The translations under genes were made by a program, and so were the position numbers. Source: Gemmatimonadota bacterium (GTDB lineage Bacteria; Gemmatimonadota; Gemmatimonadetes; Longimicrobiales; Gaopeijiaceae). Taken from it: a stretch of 64,000 bases of DNA. Shown piece by piece: positions 19,780-29,113 of the stretch (positions within the stretch are counted from its first letter, which is position 1; each line of letters begins with the position of its first letter). The notes under the pieces are model-generated. The model was not told the origin of the DNA, did not search any database, and was given only the letters and a program-made list of their open reading frames with translations. Location: positions 124,001 to 188,000 of the forward strand of contig JAJDXG010000056.1 in NCBI GenBank assembly GCA_022823365.1. The letters are read 5' to 3'.

Positions 19780-22700
19780 TCAGAACTGGGCCCTGAGGGA
19801 GAAGACCAGACGGCGCGGAGCCGGCACTTTGAGGTAGTCGACGTTCTGCGTGAAGTAGCTGGCGCCGGCGGTGCCCGCTTCGATGCCGCGGGTGCCGGGG
19901 TCGATCCAGCCGTTCTTGGGCGAACTCAGGTAGTCGCTGAACACCTTGAGGTTCTTGGCCCCCACGCTGACCTGCGCGCTGGTGGCGGCGATGCGCTCGG
20001 CGAATGCGTCCGGCAACTGCCAGGACACCGTGAGCTCGGCCCAGCGCACGTAGTCGCCCGGATAGACAGTGTTGGTGATGACCCCGTTGTGCTTGCGGCC
20101 ATACTCGTCCACCAGCCGCTGCTTCTCCTCGACGGTGGCGGTGGGTTCGTTGAGCGTATACTCCAGGGTGGCCACCAGTGGGCCGTTGCCCAGCGCGTTG
20201 CGCAGGTGATCTGTCTCGTTCGAGACGATGAAGCCGCCCGCCGCCTCGAAGATGTTGCGGAAGGTGAAGCTCCCGAACTGCATGGCGCTGCGGACGTCGA
20301 CGGTCCAGTTGGGCTGAGGTCTGCCGATCACCGCCAGCGAGTCGGTCCCGTCGGCCGCCTTCAGGATGTTCGGAGCGATGTCGCGTCGGCTGCGGATCTC
20401 GTCGATGGGTCCGGACAGGACGTAGGGCTGGTTTGGATCGACGATGGGGGCGATCCAGATTCCGGGCCACATCCCTTCGTAGAGGGAATGGAACCGGCGC
20501 CGGCTGCCGAGACGCCGGTCGGGCTGCCCGCCCAGGTCGTCCGCCCACTGCTTCAGATAGGTGGGGCTTAGCGTCAGGTCCCAGGTAAAACTGGGGCTCT
20601 GCACCAGGCGTGCATCGGCGGTGAGTTCCAGCCCCCACGACTTGAGCGTGCCCAGGTTACGCAACTGGGAGCGGGTGAACCCGTCACCGGGCGACGGGGG
20701 CACCGGAAGCAGGGCATCGTTGGTGGTCTGGTTGAAGTAGACCAGCTCCATGCCGAAGCGGCCGTCCAGCAGGCCCGCCTCGATCGCCATCTCGATCTCG
20801 GTGGAGCGTTCGGGCTTGAGTTCCGGGTTGCCGAGGTTCTGGGGCGTAAGGTAGCCGCCGATGACGCTGCTGCTAGGGCTCCAGGTGCGCTGGGCGTCGA
20901 AGGCGCCCGGCTGGAGGCCGGAGGCTCCCAGCGCCGCGCGCAGCCTCAACTCGTTCATCCAGCCGACGTTCCAGAAGTCGTACTCGGAGACGACCCAGGA
21001 TACGCCGGCCTTGGGATAGACCTGCAGGCCGAAGTCCTCACCGAAGGCCGAGTTGCCGTCCGCGCGCACGCCGCCGGTCAGGAACAGCCGGTCGTCGAGC
21101 CCGACCTGACCCTGGACGAATAGGCCCGCGTTGATGACCTCCTCGTAACCTTCGCTGACGCCCGTGATCTGGGCGCCGCCGCTGAGGGTCTTGAGGGTAG
21201 GGGAGCCGAACTCGCGCACGGAAGCAAGCTCGTACGCCTGCACCTCGCGGAAGCTCTGGCCGCCCACGGTCACGTTTCCGACCATCCCGTCGCTGATCTG
21301 GGTTTCCCAGTGGGTGCTGAAGTCCAGCGTCGTGGTGGCGAACCTCGAATTCCTCACCCGCTTGTAGCCGGTGACCGACTCCGCGACCACGCCCTGGGGA
21401 AAGAACTCGCTGAAGCGCGAGTCGATGAAGTTGTGTCCTACCTGCAGGGTGGAGCTGAGACCGTCGGCCCACTGGTAGACCAGCGAGCCGTTCAGCATGG
21501 TGTTTACGGACTCCTGGAAGTTCTCCGTAATGCGGCTGGCCAGGAGCGGCGTGTAGGCGCCGTGGGGGTTGGTCTCGGTCGCACGCAGCGGATTACCCAG
21601 CATGAGGTTGCCGAAGAGGTCGCCCCAGCCGGGGGTGGCCGTCCTGAGATTGCGCCGAACGACGTTGACCCCGACCTGGCTGGTCAGCTTCTCGGTGTGC
21701 GTGAAATCGAAGGAGGCACGCACGGACTGGTTCGCCAGTTCGTTGTTGGGTGAGGGATTCCTCTCGTCCATCAGGCGTCCGGACAGGTAGTAGCGCAGAC
21801 CGGGTGTCCCGCCCCGAACGGAAAGGTTGTAGTTCTGGTGGTACCCCAACACCGCATTCTCCTCCCAGGGACTGTCGCAGAGGAGCTGGTGCTCGGCGCG
21901 GTTGTATCCGCAGTTGTCCGGGAAGTCGCGCGGGAAGGCGAGGTGCTGGAGGTCGGTGGAGAAGGCGTACACCGGCGCGCCGGTCTGTCCGCGCTTGGTG
22001 AAGATCTGGATCACCCCGCTCGATGCCTCGGTGCCGTAGAGGGTGGCGGCGGCGGCGCCCCTGATGACTTCCACGCGGTCGATGTCCTGCGGGTTGATGT
22101 CCTGCAATCGGTCGGTGGTCGCGGACGATGCGTCTTCGGTTGCGTTGTCCAGCCGCACGCCGTCCACGTAGATGAGAGGACTCTGCCGCTGGCTGATGCT
22201 CGACGTGCCCCGCAGCACGATGGCGCTGCCCGCGCCGGTCTGACCTCCCGAGATCAGGCCGCGTGCCCCGGCGAGCCGCCCGACCAGCGCGTCGGAAAGG
22301 CTGGTGATGGGCGCGATCGCGAGTTCGTCAGAGGTGACCGAGGTAATGGTCTGTCCCAACCGGCGCCGCTGGGTGGGCGCGCCGGTTCCGGTCACCACGA
22401 TCTCGTCCAGGTTCAGGGCCACCTCCTGGAGTTGGAAGTTGGCCTCGGCGGTCTGATCGACCGTGACTGTGACCTCCACGGTGGCTGCGGCGAAACCGAT
22501 GCGCTCGACCCGCACCGTATGGATGCCCGCGTTGACGCCCAGCAGGAGGTAGCGGCCGTTGGAAGCCGAGAGGGCTCCCATGTTCAGCTCGGGGATGAAG
22601 ACCTGGGCCGAGGAGATGGGCTGTCCGGTGGCGGCGTTGGTGACGAGCCCCGTGATCTGACCCTGCTGAGCGGCCAGGGGGGCGGCCAGCAGGAGGGCGA

Positions 22701-22782
22701 GGCCCAGGACGGCGGCATGCACTGAAGCCGCGCGCCGGCCTGGCAGCGCCGGGTTACTGGTGGCGAACGTCATGTCTCTCAT
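19780..22782 (-). CDS. SusC/RagA-type TonB-dependent outer membrane receptor
   Basis: Signal peptide; carboxypeptidase-like N-domain GQITGLVTNAATGQPISSAQVFIPELN; plug DEIVVTGTGAPTQRRRLGQTITSV...IYVDGVRLDN...INPQDIDRVEVIRGAAAATLYGTEASSGVIQIFTKRG; C-terminal beta-signal LVFSLRAQF. Strong SD CCAGGAGGTTCAATG. Confidence 0.95.
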   Translation of the reverse strand: MRDMTFATSNPALPGRRAASVHAAVLGLALLLAAPLAAQQGQITGLVTNAATGQPISSAQVFIPELNMGALSASNGRYLLLGVNAGIHTVRVERIGFAAATVEVTVTVDQTAEANFQLQEVALNLDEIVVTGTGAPTQRRRLGQTITSVTSDELAIAPITSLSDALVGRLAGARGLISGGQTGAGSAIVLRGTSSISQRQSPLIYVDGVRLDNATEDASSATTDRLQDINPQDIDRVEVIRGAAAATLYGTEASSGVIQIFTKRGQTGAPVYAFSTDLQHLAFPRDFPDNCGYNRAEHQLLCDSPWEENAVLGYHQNYNLSVRGGTPGLRYYLSGRLMDERNPSPNNELANQSVRASFDFTHTEKLTSQVGVNVVRRNLRTATPGWGDLFGNLMLGNPLRATETNPHGAYTPLLASRITENFQESVNTMLNGSLVYQWADGLSSTLQVGHNFIDSRFSEFFPQGVVAESVTGYKRVRNSRFATTTLDFSTHWETQISDGMVGNVTVGGQSFREVQAYELASVREFGSPTLKTLSGGAQITGVSEGYEEVINAGLFVQGQVGLDDRLFLTGGVRADGNSAFGEDFGLQVYPKAGVSWVVSEYDFWNVGWMNELRLRAALGASGLQPGAFDAQRTWSPSSSVIGGYLTPQNLGNPELKPERSTEIEMAIEAGLLDGRFGMELVYFNQTTNDALLPVPPSPGDGFTRSQLRNLGTLKSWGLELTADARLVQSPSFTWDLTLSPTYLKQWADDLGGQPDRRLGSRRRFHSLYEGMWPGIWIAPIVDPNQPYVLSGPIDEIRSRRDIAPNILKAADGTDSLAVIGRPQPNWTVDVRSAMQFGSFTFRNIFEAAGGFIVSNETDHLRNALGNGPLVATLEYTLNEPTATVEEKQRLVDEYGRKHNGVITNTVYPGDYVRWAELTVSWQLPDAFAERIAATSAQVSVGAKNLKVFSDYLSSPKNGWIDPGTRGIEAGTAGASYFTQNVDYLKVPAPRRLVFSLRAQF

Positions 22783-25226
22783 TGAACCTCCTGGGTTTGT
22801 CGCATGCGGAAGGGAGCGCTCCTCACGACTCCTACCACGATCGACGAGATGCTGTAGTTTCTGTCCGCCGCCGCCCGCGTGATGGCGCGTATGGTCGGCT
22901 GATCGAGATGGTCGGCGGGCCGCCCGATCGCGTACGAGAGCAGATGCTCGGTGAAGTTGCGGGCGAGCGGGATCGGACGTTTGAGAAGCACCGCCGCCAG
23001 TTCGGAGGGCGAACTCAGGGCGGTGCCGTCGTAGAAGGTGCCGCGGGTGTCGAGCGGGGCCATGTTCTCCCGCACCCGCCAGCGCCCGGTCACGTCGAAG
23101 TTGTCGAGCGCGAGGCCGATGGGATCGATGAAGTTGTGGCAGGAGCTGCATACAGGGCTAGACCGGTGCAGCTCCATGCGCTCGCGCGTGGTCAGGATGC
23201 GGTCTCCGTCCGCGTCCGGGCTTCCTTCAAGGGTGGGGACGTTGGGCGGTGGGGGCGGCGGGGGCGTCCCCATCAGCACCTCCATCACCCATTTGCCGCG
23301 CAACACGGGCGAGGTCCGGCCCGACATGGAAGTGAGGTGCAGGATGCTCCCGTGGCCGAGCACGCCCCGGCGCCGACCGTCCGGATAGCGCACCAGGCGG
23401 AAGTCGTCACCCTGGAAGTCGGCTTCGATCCCGTAGTGCCGCGCGAGTCGCTGGTTCAGGAAGGTGAAGTCCGCGTCGAGCAGTTCGAGCAGGCTCCGGT
23501 CCTCCCGAACCAGGTAGTCGAAGAGCAGCTCGGTCTCCCGCACCATGGCATCGGCCAGTTGCTGCGAGAAGTCGGGGTAGAGGTAGGACTCCGGCCAGAC
23601 CTTGCCCACGTCCTGCAGCCTCAGCCACTGGTGGGCAAAGCGGGTGGCGAGGGTCTCGGAGCGCGGATCCCGCAGCATGCGTTCGACCTGCGCCTCCAGC
23701 ACCTCCGGATCCGAGAGCCGGCCGCTCCCGGCGACCTCGAGCAACTCCTCGTCGGGCACGGTGGCCCAAAGGAAGAACGAGAGCCGGGTGGCGAGGTCGA
23801 TGTCGCTCAGGGGATAACCCTCGCCCGCCTGGGTGCCGGCGGGCTCGCGCTCCAGCCGGAAGACGAACTCCGGGGACACGAGAATCGCCTGCAGGCCCAT
23901 CTGCACCCCGGCTTCGAAGCCCTCCTGGGCCGCCGCCGCGTCGTAGAAGCGCATCAGGTCGGCGATGTCGTCGGCCGTAGGCGGCCGGCGGTGGGCGCGC
24001 CCGGCGAGCCGCGAGAGGATCGACCGCGCGCAGGGACGCGCTTCTGCGCGAACGGATGGACGGCAGGTGAAGATCCGCCGCCGGCTCTCGGACTCAGCCA
24101 CCCCGGAGACGTTGGCTGGGCCCGTGATCAGCAGCTCCTTCAGGTGCGTGAGGCCCGTGACCCCGTAGCTGCCTCCCGCCGTACCCGCGGCCGACCACGC
24201 GGCGGGGCTGAAGCGGTCCTCATAGGGTCCCTCGATGACGTTGACGAACGCTGCCGAGACCTTGCGCTGGCCGGCGCGCACGAAGATTGGTTCGGTCTCG
24301 ATGGCGGGCACGGTGCGCACGGCGTTGTACTCGAGCCTGAGGAGCGCGGCCGGTTCCCCGTCGATGGAGATGTCGACGTCCTCGGCGGCGACCTGGTTGC
24401 CGCTGCCGAACTCCGTTTCCACCCGGAAGACGTACTCGCCGTCCGCGGGGAAGTCGTGCGTCACCACCATCCCGCCGCGGGTGCCGAAGGGCGCTCCCTC
24501 GACCTGTTCCCAGGCATGCTGCGACACCTCGAGCGGGTTGCGGTGCTTGGTGGTGGAGGACAGGGCCAGCGCGTTTCCGATGGCGAGACGGCTGACGTCG
24601 ATGGCCGCCTTCAGGTATGAGTCCAGCAGGGTGGTCGAGAGGCCCTGGGCGGCGGACATGTTGTCGAAGCTTCCCACCAGCAGATCTTCGGGGAGCCAGT
24701 TGTCCGCGTTCACCTCGAGCCCCAGGAGTTCGTGAATGACGCGCTCGTATTCGGGCCGGCTGAGCCGCTGAAACCGCCGCGTGCCCACATTGGGAGCCGC
24801 TCGGGCGACCTCGTCCACGGACGACTCGAGCGTTTCGACCAGCGACCGCAGGGTATCGGCCGACGGCCGCGGAATCCCGGGCGGCGGCATCATCCCCGCC
24901 CGCAGCTTGCGGATCATCTTCTCGGCGGTTTCGCGCTCCTCCGGGGCCTGCTCCACGGCGAAGTGCTGCAGCGAGAGGTTGCCCGTGAGGAGCGCGTCGT
25001 TGTGGCAGACGACGCAGTATTGCCGTACTACGGCCGTGAGCGCGGGTGACGGCAGCGGGGGGGAGGGAGCCGCCGGGAACCCTGTCGCGAACAAGACCTC
25101 CGAGCCCGCAGGGCTCTGGAAGGATGCGGTTCGAACGACGTCGGGTGTGCCGGCGCCCAGAATGAGCCCAAGGCCGGCCAGGGACCACGTTGCGAGGAGA
25201 ACCGAGCCCTGGGAAAGTCGCTGCAT
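22779..25226 (-). CDS. DUF1592/DUF1587/DUF1588/DUF1585/DUF1595 multidomain protein (planctomycete-type cytochrome-like)
   Basis: CVVCHNDALLTGNLSLQHF (CxxCH), RRFQRLSRPEYERVIHELLGLEV, ...DIDLATRLSFFLWATVPDEELL..., SSPVCSSCHNFIDPIGLALDNFDVTGRWR (second CxxCH). Confidence 0.9.
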   Translation of the reverse strand: MQRLSQGSVLLATWSLAGLGLILGAGTPDVVRTASFQSPAGSEVLFATGFPAAPSPPLPSPALTAVVRQYCVVCHNDALLTGNLSLQHFAVEQAPEERETAEKMIRKLRAGMMPPPGIPRPSADTLRSLVETLESSVDEVARAAPNVGTRRFQRLSRPEYERVIHELLGLEVNADNWLPEDLLVGSFDNMSAAQGLSTTLLDSYLKAAIDVSRLAIGNALALSSTTKHRNPLEVSQHAWEQVEGAPFGTRGGMVVTHDFPADGEYVFRVETEFGSGNQVAAEDVDISIDGEPAALLRLEYNAVRTVPAIETEPIFVRAGQRKVSAAFVNVIEGPYEDRFSPAAWSAAGTAGGSYGVTGLTHLKELLITGPANVSGVAESESRRRIFTCRPSVRAEARPCARSILSRLAGRAHRRPPTADDIADLMRFYDAAAAQEGFEAGVQMGLQAILVSPEFVFRLEREPAGTQAGEGYPLSDIDLATRLSFFLWATVPDEELLEVAGSGRLSDPEVLEAQVERMLRDPRSETLATRFAHQWLRLQDVGKVWPESYLYPDFSQQLADAMVRETELLFDYLVREDRSLLELLDADFTFLNQRLARHYGIEADFQGDDFRLVRYPDGRRRGVLGHGSILHLTSMSGRTSPVLRGKWVMEVLMGTPPPPPPPNVPTLEGSPDADGDRILTTRERMELHRSSPVCSSCHNFIDPIGLALDNFDVTGRWRVRENMAPLDTRGTFYDGTALSSPSELAAVLLKRPIPLARNFTEHLLSYAIGRPADHLDQPTIRAITRAAADRNYSISSIVVGVVRSAPFRMRQTQEVQ

Positions 25227-25442
25227 ACGCTGTCCTCGAGACCGTCGGGAGAGGTCTGCTCCGTATCCGCAGCCACACACCGCCCCCTTAGCCCATAACT
25301 AATACGTTGCGCGAGGCTTCACCGCACGGGTCGCGAGGAGATTGGCGCACAGGAAGATCGGCCCAATGGAGGTGGCGAACGCCCCTGAACCGGTCGAACC
25401 GGGGGGGTCCGATCTCACGGGCGCGCGCGGCAAATTGCAGCG

Positions 25443-25471
25443 TTGACGTCGTGGTTATACCACGGTATTAT
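25443..25471 (+). promoter_or_regulatory. Sigma70-like promoter of the TA operon: TTGACG - 17 nt - TATTAT
   Basis: TTGACG at 25443-25448, TATTAT at 25466-25471, spacer exactly 17 nt. Confidence 0.65.
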
Positions 25472-25479
25472 CATGGTAT
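25457..25479 (+). promoter_or_regulatory. Candidate antitoxin operator (repeats of GGTAT/ATACC)
   Basis: ATACCACGGTAT (25457-25468, arms ATACC/GGTAT) plus direct repeat CAyGGTAT at 25461-25468 and 25472-25479 (11-bp period) overlapping the -10 and the start codon. Confidence 0.5.
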
Positions 25480-25711
25480 GAAAACCGCGATTTCTCTCTC
25501 GGATGAGTTGTTCGCATCTGCCGACGCCCTGGCGAAACGCCTGAGGGTGTCGCGAAGCGAACTCTACGCGACCGCTGTTGCGGAGTACGTGGCGAAGCAC
25601 CGGGAAGCAGACGTCACCGCACGGCTCAATGCCGTATACGCGGACCTTCCGAGCGGGCTCGATCCGGCCCTTCGCCGGGCTCAGGCGCGTTCGATCGCCG
25701 AAGAATGGTAG
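25478..25711 (+). CDS. Ribbon-helix-helix (CopG-like) antitoxin
   Basis: MKTAISLSDELFASADALAKRLRVSRSELYATAVAEYVAKHREADVTARLNAVYADLPSG... Confidence 0.88.
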   Translation: MKTAISLSDELFASADALAKRLRVSRSELYATAVAEYVAKHREADVTARLNAVYADLPSGLDPALRRAQARSIAEEW

Positions 25712-26049
25712 TTGCGCGACGGGAAATCTGGTGGGCGGACCTGGAGGAGCCGCGCGGATCCGAACCCGGCTACCGCCGTCCCATCCTGGTCGTTCAGGCC
25801 GATGCATTCAACCGAAGCAGGCTCCGGACGGTGATTGGCGTGGCCCTGACGTCCAGGACACGCTATCTCGACGCTCCGGGCAATGTGCTCCTGCCGGCGG
25901 CCGAAACGGGGTTGCCGAGGGACTCCGTCGCCAACGTGACCCAGCTCGTGACCGTGGATGAGGACTACCTCGCCGAGTGCTCGGGACAGATTCCAGCAGT
26001 GCTCATGAGCCGAATTGAGGCGGGTCTCCGCCTGGTCATGGCTCTGTGA
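25705..26049 (+). CDS. MazF/PemK-family endoribonuclease toxin
   Basis: RREIWWADLEEPRGSEPGYRRPILVVQADAFNRSRLRTVIGVALTSRTRYLDAPGNVLLPAAETGLPRDSVANVTQLVTVDEDYL; overlaps antitoxin by 7 nt. Confidence 0.92.
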   Translation: MVVARREIWWADLEEPRGSEPGYRRPILVVQADAFNRSRLRTVIGVALTSRTRYLDAPGNVLLPAAETGLPRDSVANVTQLVTVDEDYLAECSGQIPAVLMSRIEAGLRLVMAL

Positions 26050-26088
26050 GCGGCAATATGCCCGGGCATCGGGGTCAGCGACCGCTCA
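26047..26088. terminator. Candidate bidirectional terminator / stop-codon-spanning inverted repeat
   Basis: TGAGCGG (26047-26053) pairs with CCGCTCA (26082-26088); nested palindrome ATGCCCGGGCAT (26058-26069); lies between convergent mazF and glycosidase genes. Confidence 0.4.
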
Positions 26089-28764
26089 TCCCCCGGGGTT
26101 GAGCCTCACGACCGTCGTCGCGCGGCTCCCCTCGCCGGCGAAGCTCACGCGGATCGTACCCTCCGATTGGCCGGATGCGCTCGCGGCGGCGGCGTCGGTC
26201 GGAGTAGCGTCGATCGGCGTGCCGAATAGTTCAACATCGTAGTCGCGTCCCTGTGTGCCCTCGAGGGTCAGCAGCCAACCGTCGTCGTCGGCCACCAGGT
26301 CGATGATCCTCAGGCCCGTGCTGCGTTGACCCGGCTCCAGGTCGATGCGGGGCGGGGCCACCGCCAGTCCGCCCTCCCAGCGCACCACGATCTCGGCGAC
26401 GTCGTCCTGGTCCCTGGCTTCGGGTTCGGCGCCCTCGGGTCCGGGTGCGTCGCGGCCAACCTGGACGCGGACCGCTCCCCCGGAAGGTGCCGGAACGCCA
26501 TCCACCGTGATCGACGGGTTGCGGGCTCCGACAGGCACGTCCGGAACGAAGTCGAGGTCCAGCCGGGGACCTTGCCAGCGGATGATCGTTCGCTGCGAGC
26601 CCCCGGCGGACGTCCAGTCCTGGTGAATCTCCACATCCAGCGTCGTGTTGCCGGCTCGCAGCCCGCGCACCGTCGCCTCCGGCCAGCCGGGCGGAAGCTG
26701 GGGCGCGAGCCGGGCCCGCCCCAGCGGCGTGTCCGGCTGCCACCCGAAGACGCCTCTAAGCAGGGGCGTGGCGAGCATCGAGGTCGCGAAGAACTGGTGC
26801 GGCACGGTCTGGTCGAGAGGCTGGTAGAAGCTGCCGGACAGCAGTTCCGGATGCCGTCCCAGCGCCCAGTCGAAGGTCATCTGCCTTACCGCGTCCATCA
26901 GGTGGAAACCCGCCCAGGGACGGCGGTAACGGTACTGGGCCCACGCCGCGAACCCGGTCACGAACGGCCAGACGGTGCCCATGTTGTACTGCAGCGGGTC
27001 GTAGAGGTCGCTCTCGGTCGAGAGCATGTGCGCGCCCCAGTCCGACGACACCCGGTCGCCGGCCATTCTGGCCAGGGTGGAGCGTGCGCGCTCATCATCG
27101 AACAGCCCGAAGGCGGCCGCCGTGGCGGGCCACACCGTGAGGTTGTCGTTGGTGCCGCCCCCGCGGAGGATCCCGAAAGCGTGGTGTCCCTCCGCTTCGC
27201 GCCAGTAGGCTTCGTTGAGCGTCCTCCGCGCCTGGGGCGCCAGGCGGGCCGCAACCTCACCCGTCTCCCCGTCGCCCAGATGTTCGGCCAGCACGCGCGT
27301 CCCTTCGAGGGCCGCGACCCAGACCGCGGCGAGGTAGATGTCCTGGTGGATGGCCTCCCCCAGCCCCCCCACCTCGACCGCGCCGAGACCGCCCACCGTG
27401 TTCTCGATGATGCCGTCGCCATCGGTCTCGGCGGTCAGGCACCACGCCCACGCGCGCCGGTAGGCCGGCCACAGCTCGCGCACCAGGTCGTCGTCGCCGC
27501 TGGCCCGCCAGTACTCGTACAGCGCGAGCATCCAGTAGGGCGTGGTGTCCGCGTGGTAGTAGGCGTAGGGGTAGGTGTCGAACCAGTCGATGTGCGCGGC
27601 GGCCTGCGAGATCTCGTGGGTGATCTTTCCGTCGGCGCGCTGGTAACGGGCCAGAAACGCCAGCTCCTCCGCCACCAGATCCCACTGACCCAGCGCGTCC
27701 ATGGCAAAGGTGTTGATGGCCGCATCGCCGCCGAAGAACCAGCCGAACCCGGGACGGGTGCCGTTGCGCGACAACCCCCACCCGGCGACGAAGCCGCACC
27801 CCAGATCCGGGTTGCAGACCCGCTGTTCCTCGAGGTTGATCTTCGCCCACTCGAGCGCGAGATCCAGCTCGGGATCGGGGGTTTCGACGGAGGCGGTGGA
27901 GGTGAGCGCGCGACTTGCCCACAACCGCTTGTCGTAGTAGAGCCCCTGGGCGTTCGCGATGAGCTCGCGGTAGCTCTCGAAGACGGCTTCGCGGGGGCCG
28001 CTGCCGGCGGCGACCGCGATGGGGATGAACTCGCGCCCAGCCCGCTCCGGATCGACCGGAATCACCATCGTGCGCGGCGCCTCGCCCAACTGGTGCGCCG
28101 GATGCTCCACCGAGTTGGTCGCCCACGGCGACCCCACGACGGCGTTGCGGGTCTGCAGGCTCTCCGAGAGCACGAAAAGGCGGCGCTCCGCATCCCAGTA
28201 CGCGTACTGTCCGCCCAGCGAGCCCGGCCACATGTAGTTCAGCACGGGCTCGAACTCGGCGACGATCTCGAGCGGCTCGGGGGTGTCGACCTCCAGCAGC
28301 ACGAGGAGGCCGGACGTAGCCGTGTCGGCGGGCGCGAGGATGTGCTGGCGCACCTGGAAGGCAGCGTGGCTGTAGGTGATGGTCGCCAGCTCGGGCCGCA
28401 CCTGCACCGTGCGCGCCACCTGGTCCCCGGGGATCGGAGCGCCGTTGCCGGCCGCCGAGAAGCTCAGGCGGAAGCCGTTTCCGACCTTCAGCGGATGCAC
28501 CCACAGTTCGGCTTCACCGGTCTCGAGTCCCAGCCACGCCGCGCGCGGGCCGACCACGCCGAGGTATTCCCCGGGCCGCACCGGGCCGGTGAGCTCGATT
28601 GGGGAGGAGATGATGTCGAAGCGGGGCACGGAGAGGGTGGTCAGTTCGATGGACGAGGGAGCCTGGGCGCGCGCGGCCGTGCTGAAGACCGAAATGGAGG
28701 TCGCCGTGACGACGATGGCCGCGAACAGGCGGGGCGCTCTGCCTGGATGAACGCGAAGAACCAT
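26086..28764 (-). CDS. Secreted glycogen-debranching-like / six-hairpin glycoside hydrolase
   Basis: Signal peptide; GWFFGGDAAINTFAMDALGQWDLVAEELAFLARYQRADGKITHEISQ...YYHADTTPYWMLALYEYWRASGDDDLVRELWPAYRRAWAWC (amylo-alpha-1,6-glucosidase-type (alpha/alpha)6 motifs). Confidence 0.78.
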   Translation of the reverse strand: MVLRVHPGRAPRLFAAIVVTATSISVFSTAARAQAPSSIELTTLSVPRFDIISSPIELTGPVRPGEYLGVVGPRAAWLGLETGEAELWVHPLKVGNGFRLSFSAAGNGAPIPGDQVARTVQVRPELATITYSHAAFQVRQHILAPADTATSGLLVLLEVDTPEPLEIVAEFEPVLNYMWPGSLGGQYAYWDAERRLFVLSESLQTRNAVVGSPWATNSVEHPAHQLGEAPRTMVIPVDPERAGREFIPIAVAAGSGPREAVFESYRELIANAQGLYYDKRLWASRALTSTASVETPDPELDLALEWAKINLEEQRVCNPDLGCGFVAGWGLSRNGTRPGFGWFFGGDAAINTFAMDALGQWDLVAEELAFLARYQRADGKITHEISQAAAHIDWFDTYPYAYYHADTTPYWMLALYEYWRASGDDDLVRELWPAYRRAWAWCLTAETDGDGIIENTVGGLGAVEVGGLGEAIHQDIYLAAVWVAALEGTRVLAEHLGDGETGEVAARLAPQARRTLNEAYWREAEGHHAFGILRGGGTNDNLTVWPATAAAFGLFDDERARSTLARMAGDRVSSDWGAHMLSTESDLYDPLQYNMGTVWPFVTGFAAWAQYRYRRPWAGFHLMDAVRQMTFDWALGRHPELLSGSFYQPLDQTVPHQFFATSMLATPLLRGVFGWQPDTPLGRARLAPQLPPGWPEATVRGLRAGNTTLDVEIHQDWTSAGGSQRTIIRWQGPRLDLDFVPDVPVGARNPSITVDGVPAPSGGAVRVQVGRDAPGPEGAEPEARDQDDVAEIVVRWEGGLAVAPPRIDLEPGQRSTGLRIIDLVADDDGWLLTLEGTQGRDYDVELFGTPIDATPTDAAAASASGQSEGTIRVSFAGEGSRATTVVRLNPGG

Positions 28765-29113
28765 CTGACTGCCTCCCCCGGGGCGGGACTGGGTGGGTTG
28801 CAGTCAGCCTACAGCGTGCAGCCTCGGAAACCTAGTCCTCCCGCCATCCTTGCCTGGCTGGCCGCCGACGCTCTCCCGCACACAGGACGCCGCGTGGACG
28901 ACGCGCTTCTTGATTGCGGCCGGTGTCGTGGTTCTCTTGCAGGGGGTGGGAGTCTTCCCCGTCACCTCTCGCGTAGGCATCCCGCATGCGCCATGGATCA
29001 GACCTGCTTCCGGAAGGGCTTGGGCCTCGCGGGAAGCGAGCAGGTGGCCCTTGACCCCTGAAGGGGCGGATCAGCCGAACCTGACCGGCGGCCGAACCGG
29101 GCCGATCGCCTTC

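Noticed and set aside
26326-29061. 911-aa plus-strand ORF opposite the glycosidase
   Set aside because: Same high-GC antisense artefact; Arg/Gly/Ala/Pro-biased and no domain signature.
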